From: Thermoplasmata archaeon
GTDB lineage: Archaea > Thermoplasmatota > Thermoplasmata > Lutacidiplasmatales > UBA184
Direction of reading: 5' to 3'
NCBI GenBank assembly: GCA_030043545.1
Contig: JASHXM010000229.1
Coordinates: 1-6,509, forward strand
Length of the DNA stretch: 6,509 bases
In this document: in pieces, positions 1 to 6,475 of the stretch
Layout of the letters: every line of letters begins with the position of its first letter
Numbering within the stretch: the first letter of the stretch is position 1
Notes under the pieces: model-generated
The model's database searches: none
What the model was told of the DNA's origin: nothing
What the model saw: the letters and a program-made list of their open reading frames with translations, nothing else
Program-made: the position numbers and the translations under genes

Positions 1-2
1 TG

Positions 3-392
3 CGGCCGGGGACGCTCCTCTGGTCGGTGGTCGACCCGTCGGGCGCCACCCGAGGCACGATCGGGGTCCAGGTGCAGGGCCAGACGATGGTCTCGACGCT
101 GATGGATCCGAACCAGGCCCCGCTCGAGATCATCGAGATCCAGCGGGGCATGGTCGGCGGCCTGACCGCGCGCGCGACGTTCCCGGACGGCCGCGAGATG
201 TTCCGCGCCCACGGCAACACGATGCACCACAATTTCGAGGTGAAGGACCCCAACGGGGGCGCGGTCGCGAAGATCCACGAGGCGTGGGCGTCGGTGCGGG
301 ACACGTACAACGTCGACGTGACCGGCCCGATCGACCCGGTCTGCGCCCTCGTCTTCGCCATCATGATCGAGGTCGAGAAGGGGAACGCGTAG
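3..392 (+). CDS. LURP-one-related / YxjI-like protein, 5'-partial
   Basis: The reading frame is open to the left edge, so the true start lies upstream; the GTG codons at 27 and 30 are internal and I would not use them. About 129 residues are visible. They alternate short beta-strand-like stretches with D-P-N-x / D-P-x-G turns (VDPSG, MDPNQ, KDPNGG). They end in a segment reading SVRDTYNVDV, then IDPVCALVFAIMIEVE, which matches the end of the LURP-one-related (LOR, DUF567, YxjI) family: a strand with D-x-Y, then a hydrophobic helix inside the beta barrel. Family members have a tubby/scramblase-like fold and are usually about 160-200 aa, so roughly 30-60 residues are missing. Biochemical function is unknown for most prokaryotic members. 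No signal peptide is visible in this part. It converges with the ABC ATPase gene across 28 bases. Family assignment is fairly sure; function is open. Confidence 0.75.
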   Translation, partial: RPGTLLWSVVDPSGATRGTIGVQVQGQTMVSTLMDPNQAPLEIIEIQRGMVGGLTARATFPDGREMFRAHGNTMHHNFEVKDPNGGAVAKIHEAWASVRDTYNVDVTGPIDPVCALVFAIMIEVEKGNA

Positions 393-420
393 CGTCCCGC
401 GCGCGAGGCGCCGGCGACCG

Positions 421-1314
421 CTACGCGAACAGCTCTTCCAACGGGTTGTTCATCTCCTTCAGCTCGCGGACCCGAACGCCGTGGACGTCCAGGTCGTGGA
501 GGAGCGCCGGGACCGCCTCCGGCCCCGAGAGCTCGCGGGTATAGTACTCGCCTTCGCGCGTCCAGCCGGCCAGATGGTCGGACGGTTCCAGGAGACGCAC
601 GCCGATCACGAGCCGGCGGCCCCGGAGGTTCTCGATCCGGTCGAACAGCGCGACCCGCCCGCCCTTGAGCGCCACGACGTACTGGCCGATCTCGCGCGCC
701 TCGAACAGGTTGTGCGACGAGTACAGCACGATCCGGTCGCGAGCCAGCTCGAGGATGAGGGTCCGGATCTCGCGGGCGACCTTCGGGTCGAGGTTCGCCG
801 TGGGCTCGTCGAGGAGATAGATCGCGCGCGGACGCAGGAACAGCCGGGCGATGGAGACCCGCTTGCGCTGGCCCGCGCTGAGCCGAGCGACGAACTCGTG
901 CGAGAACTCCCGGATCGCGAGCTGATCGAGCACGCGCTCGAGATCGGCAGGACCGGCACGTTCGACGCGGCAGTACAGCTCGAGCGCCTCACCGACGGTG
1001 AGGCCATCGGGCATGCCGTCGAGGTGGGAGAGGTAGTGGAGCTGGGGGCGCGCTCCGGCGGCCGACGGGTCCGTGTATCGGATGCGTACGTGCCCGCGGG
1101 ACGGTCGCAGGATCCCGGCGAGCGTGCGGAACAGCGTCGTCTTGCCGGCCCCGTTGGGCCCCAGGACGACGTACACGCCCGGCGCCGAGACGGTGAACGA
1201 GACGTCCCGAAGCACCTCAGACTCCAGGTAACCGGAGCTGACCGACTCGCAGACCACCTCCACGGCGCCGAACGAGGGACTCTCCGGGCTCGCGGGGTTC
1301 GGTCGAGGGGTCAT
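421..1314 (-). CDS. ABC-2-type transporter, ATP-binding protein
   Basis: This 297-residue nucleotide-binding subunit powers the membrane permease encoded just upstream in the same operon, on the cytoplasmic side. Motifs in order: Walker A GPNGAGKTT (52-60), signature LSAGQRKRV (145-153), Walker B IYLLDEP (165-171) with catalytic E170, D-loop ANLD (173-176) and switch H201 in SSHN. After the nucleotide-binding fold, about 80 residues end in NPLEELFA, the usual tail of ATPases that pair with ABC-2 permeases. The Q-loop position reads YLSHLDGMPDGLTV, with His97 where Gln is normal; CcmA-type ATPases also have His there. The start is ATG at 1314, 16 bases after the permease stop, without a clear Shine-Dalgarno, so translation probably depends on the upstream gene. 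The first ~15 residues are rich in Pro and Ser and lie outside the fold. Substrate cannot be told; export of a lipid, drug or polymer is typical of this class. Confidence 0.93.
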   Translation of the reverse strand: MTPRPNPASPESPSFGAVEVVCESVSSGYLESEVLRDVSFTVSAPGVYVVLGPNGAGKTTLFRTLAGILRPSRGHVRIRYTDPSAAGARPQLHYLSHLDGMPDGLTVGEALELYCRVERAGPADLERVLDQLAIREFSHEFVARLSAGQRKRVSIARLFLRPRAIYLLDEPTANLDPKVAREIRTLILELARDRIVLYSSHNLFEAREIGQYVVALKGGRVALFDRIENLRGRRLVIGVRLLEPSDHLAGWTREGEYYTRELSGPEAVPALLHDLDVHGVRVRELKEMNNPLEELFA

Positions 1315-1330
1315 CGGCCCGACCCCCCCG

Positions 1331-2071
1331 TCAGGTCGGCGAGAGCAGCCGCTCGCTCCGGAGGAGACGGCCGCTCAAAGCCAGTAGCGCGACCGTGACG
1401 GCGGCCACGCCGAGGACGGCCAGCAGGGCGATCTCGGTTACCTCCGCGGACGTGACGGTGCCCGCGGAGGCGAGCAGCGACAGGGTCGTCAGGACCGACA
1501 CCGGTGGAAGCACTCCGATCAGCGGGGCGAGCCCGATCGGGCTGTTCAGCCCCGATCGGGGCGAGGAGAGCGCGGTCCAGTACATCCCGACGATCGTCGC
1601 GAACGCCGCCGACGCGTACGTCATCGGGATGCCGTAGCCTCCGAGGCTCAGCGCGAGCGTCCCGTTGAGCGGGTGGCCCCGCGCTAGGTACACTCCGACC
1701 CCGACGGTCGAGGAGACCCCGACGATGATCGTCCCCAGCACGAGGGCCGTCACGAGCACGTTGGTGAACAGCCGCTGGGGGGAGAGCCCGTACGCGAGGA
1801 AGTACTCGAGGGCGCCCTTCATCCGATCGTTCGAGAAGACGGTGAGCCCCCCCATCGACCCCACCGCCCCGAACACCGGCAGGAACAGGGGGAAGCCGGA
1901 GACGAACCCGGCCCCCGCGGAGACCGTCAGGAGCGCCGCGAGCAGCGTCGACAACACCGTCCCATACACGAGGAAGAACCGCCCGAGGATCGTCGCCCGG
2001 CGGATCGTGATGCCGAGGAGCGAGGGCGGGGCCTCTACCGGGGACGCGGCCGACACGACGGCCGAATGCAA
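1331..2071 (-). CDS. ABC-2-type transporter, permease protein
   Basis: This integral membrane subunit of about 246 residues is the partner of the ATPase that follows it 16 bases later. Six hydrophobic segments fit the ABC-2 fold: about 34-52, 56-79, 103-126, 139-165, 180-203 and 210-233. Between helices 2 and 3 is the typical cytoplasmic coupling stretch NDRMKGALEYFL, then GLSPQRLF; the C-terminus ends with LLRSERLLSP, also common in this family. The longest frame begins at TTG 2071. A TATA-like CTTAAA centred near 2085 lies too close to that codon. It would instead place transcription start near 2059, favouring the GTG at 2056 and an almost leaderless mRNA that drops five residues. No Shine-Dalgarno precedes either codon. 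Codon third positions are strongly G/C, as in the neighbours. Two adjacent perfect palindromes lie inside the gene (1531-1562). The family call is firm; substrate and exact start are not. Confidence 0.88.
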   Translation of the reverse strand: MHSAVVSAASPVEAPPSLLGITIRRATILGRFFLVYGTVLSTLLAALLTVSAGAGFVSGFPLFLPVFGAVGSMGGLTVFSNDRMKGALEYFLAYGLSPQRLFTNVLVTALVLGTIIVGVSSTVGVGVYLARGHPLNGTLALSLGGYGIPMTYASAAFATIVGMYWTALSSPRSGLNSPIGLAPLIGVLPPVSVLTTLSLLASAGTVTSAEVTEIALLAVLGVAAVTVALLALSGRLLRSERLLSPT

Positions 2072-2081
2072 CGGGCGGTCC

Positions 2082-2089
2082 GTTTAAGG
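2082..2089 (-). promoter_or_regulatory. TATA-like box for the ABC-2 operon
   Basis: On the minus strand the sequence reads CTTAAAC, an isolated AT-rich hexamer in otherwise very G/C-rich DNA. It is a fair match to an archaeal TATA box. With the usual 25-27 base spacing it points to a start near 2059, next to the GTG at 2056 of the ABC-2 permease gene. On the plus strand the same bases read GTTTAAGG and could serve the ABC gene at 2194, but that would give a leader of about 85 bases. The direction is therefore inferred from spacing only. Confidence 0.45.
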
Positions 2090-2193
2090 GGTCTCGGGCG
2101 GGGTCGGCCTCTCGGAACGAGCCGGGGCCCCCGCGCGCACCGGCACTACGACCGTCAATCGGATGAAGAGGGCGGCGCTCGCGGCCGCGGCGT

Positions 2194-2901
2194 ATGGTGG
2201 ATCAGACCGCTCCGGCCGGACCGATCGGAGAGCCCGTCGTGGTCGGCGAGGACGTCTGGAAGGTGTACGGCGCCGGCGACACCGAGGTCGCGGCGCTCCG
2301 GGGGATCAACGTGCGGATCCTCCGGGGGGAGATCCTCGCCGTGATGGGCCCGTCGGGGTGCGGGAAGACGACGTTCCTGAACTGCTTCAGCGGCCTCGAC
2401 GAAATCACCCGCGGGACGGTCTCGGTCGAGGGGACGAACATCCACACGATGCCCGACGCCCGCAAGAGCGAGTACCGGGCCCGCCGGACCGGGTTTGTCT
2501 TCCAGTCGTACAACCTCCTCCCGATCCTGACGGCCGAGGAGAACGTCGAGATGCCGCTGCTGATCGCCGGCCGACCGGCGAAGGAGGCGCGCACGCAAGC
2601 GCAGGAGATCCTCGGCCAGATGGGGCTCGGCGACCGGCTCGAGCACCGTCCCGCGGAGCTGTCGGGCGGGCAGCAGCAGCGGGTCTCCCTGGCCCGGGCG
2701 TTGGTCGCGCGGCCGGCGATCGTCTGGGCCGATGAGCCGACCGGCAACCTCGATGCCGAGGGGTCGCGGGAGGTGACGCACCTCCTCCGGGACCTCAACC
2801 GACGGTTCCAGCAGACGATGGTCGTCGTGACCCACGACGCCGAGGTCGCGGCGGCGTGCGACCGGACGTTGCGGATGCGCGACGGCCAGTTCGTCCCCTG
2901 A
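2194..2901 (+). CDS. LolD/MacB-type ABC transporter, ATP-binding protein
   Basis: This 235-residue cytoplasmic ATPase drives the FtsX-type permease encoded 12 bases downstream. All motifs are intact: Walker A GPSGCGKTT (52-60), Q-loop Q104 in FVFQSYNLLP, signature LSGGQQQR (156-163), Walker B IVWADEP (176-182) with E181, D-loop GNLD (184-187), and switch H214 in VVVTHD. Length and details such as FVFQSYNLLP, NVEMPL, HRPAELSGGQQQR and DEPTGNLD are hallmarks of the LolD/MacB/YbbA (EcfA-unlike) branch. ATPases of that branch work with FtsX-like permeases in lipoprotein release, peptide or drug efflux, or transmission of mechanical force across the membrane. The start is ATG at 2194: an in-frame stop lies at 2164-2166 and no other start codon lies between. 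No Shine-Dalgarno precedes it; a perfect 10-base palindrome CGCGGCCGCG sits at 2180-2189. The family is certain; the cargo is unknown. Confidence 0.95.
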   Translation: MVDQTAPAGPIGEPVVVGEDVWKVYGAGDTEVAALRGINVRILRGEILAVMGPSGCGKTTFLNCFSGLDEITRGTVSVEGTNIHTMPDARKSEYRARRTGFVFQSYNLLPILTAEENVEMPLLIAGRPAKEARTQAQEILGQMGLGDRLEHRPAELSGGQQQRVSLARALVARPAIVWADEPTGNLDAEGSREVTHLLRDLNRRFQQTMVVVTHDAEVAAACDRTLRMRDGQFVP

Positions 2902-2913
2902 CCGGTACGCCCC

Positions 2914-5868
2914 ATGACCGCGCTCTCGGTCGTCAGCGGCCTGCTCCTTCTGCTCGCGATCGTGGCGGGGATCACCGCCGTCCTGGCGGCCCGCCACCGG
3001 CTCGGCTTCCGGATCGCGATGCGGAACGTGCGTCGGGGGCGGGCCCGGACCGCGCTGCTCATCGCCGGCCTCCTGGTCGGCACGACGATCGTCTCGGGAA
3101 GCCTGGTCGTCGGCGACACGATCCAGCAGCTGATCGTCCACTACACGTACATCGGGGCCGGCTACGTGGACGAGGCGATCCACGGGACGGCACCGACCGG
3201 CGGCCCCCGGGTCATCCCGTGGGCCGTCTACAACGCGATCGTCGCGGGGGTCCGCGGCTACGGGCCGATCTTAGCCGTCACGCCGGAGATCATCGGGACC
3301 GCGGCCGCGTACGATCCGGCCTCGCACACCCCCGAGACGGCGCTCAACCTGATCGGGGTCAACGCGAGCGCGAGCAGGGCCCTCGGGGAGTTCGTCGACG
3401 ACAACGGCACCGTGGTCGCCGGTCCGTCGGCCACCGGGGTGCTCATCGACGATCAGACCGCCGCCGCGCTCAACGCGAGCGCCGGCGACACCCTCGTGAT
3501 CTACGGGGTGCATTCGGTCCCGCTGCGGGTCCAGGGGATCGTCCAGGAGAACGACCGCGGCGCGTTCATCACCGCCGGCCTCACCCCCGGCAATCTGTTC
3601 GTCACGGTCGCGACTGCGCAAACGATCGAGAACATCACTGGCGGGGTCACCTACCTCGCGATCACGAACACCGGCTCGCAATCCGCCGGCGCCGCCGCGT
3701 CGCCGGGCGTCGCCGCGTACCTGAACTCGACGTTCAAGACCCTCCTCGCGACGAACGGGCTCACGGTCACGACCCCGCTCGAGACCGGCCTCGAGAGCGC
3801 CCAGACGAGCGCGCAGAGCCTGCTGACGCTGTTCCTCGCGCTTGGCCTCTTCTCAATCCTCGCCGGGGCGATGCTGATCGTCGGGATCTTCGTGATGCTC
3901 GCGCAGGAGCGCAAAGGCGAGATGGGGATGCTCCGGGCGATCGGGATGCGTCGCCGCGAGCTCGTCTACACCTACTACTTCGAGGGGGTCGCCTACTCCG
4001 CCGGCAGCGCGCTCGCCGGGACGTTCGTCGGCGTGGGGGTCGGCTACGTCCTCGTGATCCTCGCCGGGTCGCTCTTGAAGTCGGAGGGGATCCCCCCCAA
4101 CGTCTTCCTCCAGTCGTTCACCGTCACGGGCGCGAGCCTCGTCATCGCCTACGTCGTCGGCTTCCTGCTGACCCTCATCACGGTCGTCGTGGCGAGCACC
4201 CGCGCGAGCCGGCTCAACATCGTGCGAGCGATCCGGGATGTGCCGGAGCCGCGGCCGCCGATCCGGACCTACACGGTGCTGGCGTACCTTGGCGGGCTGC
4301 TGGTGGTCCTCGGCCTCCTCGGATACGCCCGGACGCACGCCGGCACGGACGATATCGCCTACCCGATCATCACCGGGGCGCTCGTCATCCTCGGAGCGGG
4401 CCTGATCGCCGCTCGGTTCGTCCGCAACCGGTGGGCGTTCACGGGGGCCGGAGCGGCGCTCGTCGTCTGGGCCGGGGTCGAGCCGCTCCACCCGTACCTG
4501 TTCGGCTCGGCGCACGCGACCAGCATCTTCAACCTGTTCGTCGAGGGGATCCTGATGGTCGGCGGGCTTCTGATGGTGCTGCTGTTCAACGCCGACCGGC
4601 TCGTCGCCGGGCTGCGCCGGGCGTTCGGCCCGGCGGCGCGATCGAGCGCCGTGGTCCGGATCGGCACGGACTACCCGGCACGGCAGCCCGGACGGACCGC
4701 GGTGAGCCTCACGATCTTCGCCCTCGTTGTCTTCACGATGATCGCGACGGCGACCGCGGGGACGACCGTCCAGGGGAGTCTCAACGACTCGATCCGGACC
4801 CAGACCGGAGGCTACACGTTCTTCGGGTACTCTGCGACCCCGATGCCGGAGCTCTGGTCGGAGGTGGAGGCGAACGCGACCCTCGCGCCGCAGTTCGAGA
4901 ACGCCGTGCCGCTCTACTTCGGCTCCGTCGATGTCGACGTCGCGGGATACGCGTCGAACCCGTACACAGACCAGCTGTACGCCGCGAACGTCTCGGCGAG
5001 CGCCCCGTCGAACTTCTACGACACGGAGGGATTCTCGTTCGTCGCGACCCAGAACGGGATGACGGCCGCGGCGGTCTTCCAGGAACTTCAGAGCGACCCG
5101 CACGCCGCCGTGCTCGACGAGAGCTACTCGAACACCGCCGACGCGTTCTCGACGAGCAGCGCGTCGCACCCCAAGGTGACCGTCGGCGAGCAGATCGAGA
5201 TCACCACGCTCGTCGGCCAGCATCCGACGAACCTCACCGTCATCGGGCTGCTCAGCGAATCGATCCTCACGGGGGTCTGGGTCGACCCGGCCACCGCGGT
5301 GGCGCTCGGCTACACGAACCAGTCGGCGTACCTACTGACCGCGAAGCCGGGCGTCGCGACCTCGATCGCCGACCAGGACCTCAAGCGGGCGTTCTTCGCG
5401 ACGGGGCTCGTGCTCTACAACCTCCCCGCCCTGATGGCCCAGTCGATCGCCACGACCGAGGGGTTCGTCGGCCTGCTCGAGATCTTCGTCGGCCTCGGCC
5501 TCGGAGTCGGGATCGCCGCGATGGGGATCTTCGCGCTCCGCGCCGTCGTGGAGCGGCGGCGCCAGATCGGGATGCTCCGCGCGACCGGGTTCACCCAGGG
5601 GATGGTGCTCCGGTCGCTCGTCCTCGAGTACTCGTTCGTCACCCTGACGGGGATCGCGGTCGGCGTCGGCTTGGGGCTGCTCGTGATCTACAACCTCTCC
5701 ATCAGTCCCCAGGCGGTGACCGACGGGGTCCAACAGTTCGTCGCGCCGTGGGCGACGGTCGTCGAGGTGGCGGTGATCGCCTACTTGCTCGTGCTCGCCG
5801 CGATCGCCGTCCCGTCGGTCCGGGCGGCCCGCCTCCCGCCGGCCGAGGCGGTCCGGGCGACCGAGTAG
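2914..5868 (+). CDS. FtsX/MacB-like ABC permease with two FtsX modules
   Basis: This 984-residue membrane subunit is the partner of the ATPase just upstream. I count about 13 hydrophobic segments: 5-25, 47-67, 306-330, 357-385, 405-428, four in 450-555, then 592-612, 853-878, 902-925 and 943-965. Two FtsX modules are visible, each with an anchor helix, a large outside domain and three helices. Each has the cytoplasmic coupling motif: ERKGEMGMLRAIGM near 330 and ERRRQIGMLRATGF near 880. Outside domains span about 68-305 and 613-850. Both look like MacB periplasmic-core domains (GVLIDDQTAAAL near 175; AVLDESYSNTAD near 732). Eleven N-X-S/T sequons occur, all in predicted outside parts, suggesting archaeal glycosylation. 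An extra first helix precedes the usual FtsX start (FRIAMRNVRRGRART), which predicts an outside N-terminus. It is longer than typical MacB (about 650 aa). ATG 2914 is the natural start; no Shine-Dalgarno is seen. Cargo is unknown; force transmission without transport is possible. Confidence 0.92.
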   Translation: MTALSVVSGLLLLLAIVAGITAVLAARHRLGFRIAMRNVRRGRARTALLIAGLLVGTTIVSGSLVVGDTIQQLIVHYTYIGAGYVDEAIHGTAPTGGPRVIPWAVYNAIVAGVRGYGPILAVTPEIIGTAAAYDPASHTPETALNLIGVNASASRALGEFVDDNGTVVAGPSATGVLIDDQTAAALNASAGDTLVIYGVHSVPLRVQGIVQENDRGAFITAGLTPGNLFVTVATAQTIENITGGVTYLAITNTGSQSAGAAASPGVAAYLNSTFKTLLATNGLTVTTPLETGLESAQTSAQSLLTLFLALGLFSILAGAMLIVGIFVMLAQERKGEMGMLRAIGMRRRELVYTYYFEGVAYSAGSALAGTFVGVGVGYVLVILAGSLLKSEGIPPNVFLQSFTVTGASLVIAYVVGFLLTLITVVVASTRASRLNIVRAIRDVPEPRPPIRTYTVLAYLGGLLVVLGLLGYARTHAGTDDIAYPIITGALVILGAGLIAARFVRNRWAFTGAGAALVVWAGVEPLHPYLFGSAHATSIFNLFVEGILMVGGLLMVLLFNADRLVAGLRRAFGPAARSSAVVRIGTDYPARQPGRTAVSLTIFALVVFTMIATATAGTTVQGSLNDSIRTQTGGYTFFGYSATPMPELWSEVEANATLAPQFENAVPLYFGSVDVDVAGYASNPYTDQLYAANVSASAPSNFYDTEGFSFVATQNGMTAAAVFQELQSDPHAAVLDESYSNTADAFSTSSASHPKVTVGEQIEITTLVGQHPTNLTVIGLLSESILTGVWVDPATAVALGYTNQSAYLLTAKPGVATSIADQDLKRAFFATGLVLYNLPALMAQSIATTEGFVGLLEIFVGLGLGVGIAAMGIFALRAVVERRRQIGMLRATGFTQGMVLRSLVLEYSFVTLTGIAVGVGLGLLVIYNLSISPQAVTDGVQQFVAPWATVVEVAVIAYLLVLAAIAVPSVRAARLPPAEAVRATE

Positions 5869-5892
5869 GAACGCTCTCGTACCGTTCGGGCA

Positions 5893-5908
5893 TCCCCCGA
5901 GAGGGGGA
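5893..5908 (+). terminator. Hairpin after the FtsX-type operon, possible terminator
   Basis: A perfect inverted repeat TCCCCC / GGGGGA encloses a GAGA loop, which is of the stable GNRA type. It begins 25 bases after the permease stop and lies in non-coding DNA. There is no T-run behind it, so it is neither a standard bacterial terminator nor the poly-T archaeal type; it may protect or end the transcript. The rest of the gap 5869-6020 is G/C-rich and shows no gene. Confidence 0.3.
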
Positions 5909-6007
5909 ATCCGACGTCGGGCGCCGGAGTCGTCCCCGCCGCGCCCGACGGGCCTGCGGGCGCCGACGCCCTCCCCCCGGCGCGCCGTCCGCTCCTTCGC
6001 CGACAGC

Positions 6008-6023
6008 GGGAGGATCTCCTATG
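6008..6023 (+). promoter_or_regulatory. Shine-Dalgarno and ATG of the small membrane gene
   Basis: GGGAGGA (6008-6014) lies at ideal spacing (7 bases from GGAGG) before an ATG at 6021. It is the only strong ribosome-binding site ahead of a start codon in the window. As written, this ATG is followed by GGG and TAG, so it cannot open a protein unless the G run is one base too long or a frameshift occurs. In the frame one base later, the sequence continues into the small membrane protein. Confidence 0.45.
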
Positions 6024-6300
6024 GGGTAGCCGGCCGCTCACGGCGGAGGAGCGCGACCGGTGGGTCCCGCCCGCCCGCCTGCTCGCCGCCTGGGAGACCG
6101 TGCTCCTGATGCTGGCCGGCGGCGGGATCGCCCTCGCCCTGGGCGGGGTCGCGCTAGCGGTTCGGTTCGGGCGGCCCGCGGCCTTCTACCTCGTTCCGCC
6201 GGGACTGGTCCTCGGGGCGGTCGGCGTCTACGGGTTCCTCTGGTTCCGACGTCGGGCCGGGACTCTGTTGGACGACGCGATCCGGGACGACTTCCTGTAA
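6021..6300 (+). CDS. Small two-helix membrane protein, start out of frame
   Basis: I do not recognise the family. The frame ending at TAA 6300 encodes a hydrophilic lead (RPLTAEERDRWVPPARLL) and one helix of about 25 residues (WETVLLMLAGGGIALALGG...). A second helix follows (FYLVPPGLVLGAVGVYGFLWF), then RRR and an acidic tail LLDDAIRDDFL. By the positive-inside rule the RRR tail is cytoplasmic. The conservative start is GTG 6100 (66 residues), but that would cut into the first helix, and the codons from 6028 to 6099 all have G or C in third position, as coding DNA here does. No ATG, GTG or TTG occurs in frame between the permease stop (5868) and 6100. If one G were removed after the ATG at 6021, which has a fine Shine-Dalgarno, the product would be 92 residues starting MGSRPLTAEER. 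So this is probably a gene with a one-base error or a recent frameshift. It may belong with the upstream ABC operon, 152 bases away. Confidence 0.6.
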
Positions 6301-6346
6301 CTCCACGAGAGGCCCCGCGGGCCCCGGGCCGGGAGCGCCGATCGTT

Positions 6347-6375
6347 CCGGGAGACGGCCGTGGCCGTCCCCCCGG
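6347..6375. repeat. GC-rich interrupted inverted repeat in intergenic DNA
   Basis: Outer arms CCGGG (6347-6351) and CCCGG (6371-6375) and inner arms GACGGCC (6353-6359) and GGCCGTC (6362-6368) can pair into one stem with a small bulge. A smaller hairpin GGCCC / GGGCC lies at 6311-6323, just after the small membrane gene. Both could mark the transcript end, but no T-run follows. The 6301-6465 interval holds no gene I can support and no tRNA. Confidence 0.35.
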
Positions 6376-6465
6376 GCTACGGGGGGCGCCGTACCATCAT
6401 TCGAGTCGTGAGCTCCTACGGGATCGCTTCCCGTCCGGAACCGGGTGGATTCGACGTGACTGACG

Positions 6466-6475
6466 ATTGATAAGG
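6466..6475 (+). promoter_or_regulatory. TATA-like box near the right edge
   Basis: ATTGATAAGG is an isolated AT-rich element in G/C-rich intergenic DNA and resembles an archaeal TATA box. The usual spacing puts the transcription start around 6494-6497. A GTG at 6492 (continuing Pro-Lys-Gly-Val-Pro) or one at 6485 could begin a leaderless gene that runs off the window. Too little is visible to call that gene. Confidence 0.4.

Noticed and set aside
481..1398. 305-codon plus-strand frame opposite the ABC-2 ATPase
   Set aside because: The minus strand encodes a complete ABC ATPase with all motifs; this frame has none and runs past the ATPase start.
2180..2189. 10-base palindrome CGCGGCCGCG just before the LolD-type ATPase start
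   Set aside because: Short and pure G/C in a very G/C-rich gap; likely chance, though it could hinder initiation.
2163..2735. ATG 2163 frame (190 codons) overlapping the LolD-type ATPase start
   Set aside because: It is out of frame with the ATPase, Arg-rich, and without motifs; ATG 2194 in the ATPase frame is the real start.
3853..5223. 456-codon antisense open frame across the permease
   Set aside because: Same low-complexity Arg/Asp/Glu/His composition, expected opposite a high-GC coding strand; no start signal or motif.
2856..6029. A 1057-codon open frame overlapping the permease on the same strand
   Set aside because: It is rich in Arg, Gly, Pro, Asp and His with no domain or hydrophobic pattern. 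It is a shadow of the G/C-rich permease gene, which has clear FtsX motifs in the other frame.
6390..6460. TTCGAGTC and ATTCGAC resembling tRNA T-loops
   Set aside because: No matching acceptor, anticodon or D arms could be folded around them on either strand.
6360..6470. Short frame ending at TGA 6468-6470 (end of a 136-codon frame from 6060), with a somewhat protein-like tail after 6300
   Set aside because: Its first part is a shadow of the small membrane gene. The last 36 codons from GTG 6360 have mixed third positions, overlap a hairpin and the TATA-like box, and have no ribosome-binding site. Kept only as a weak possibility.
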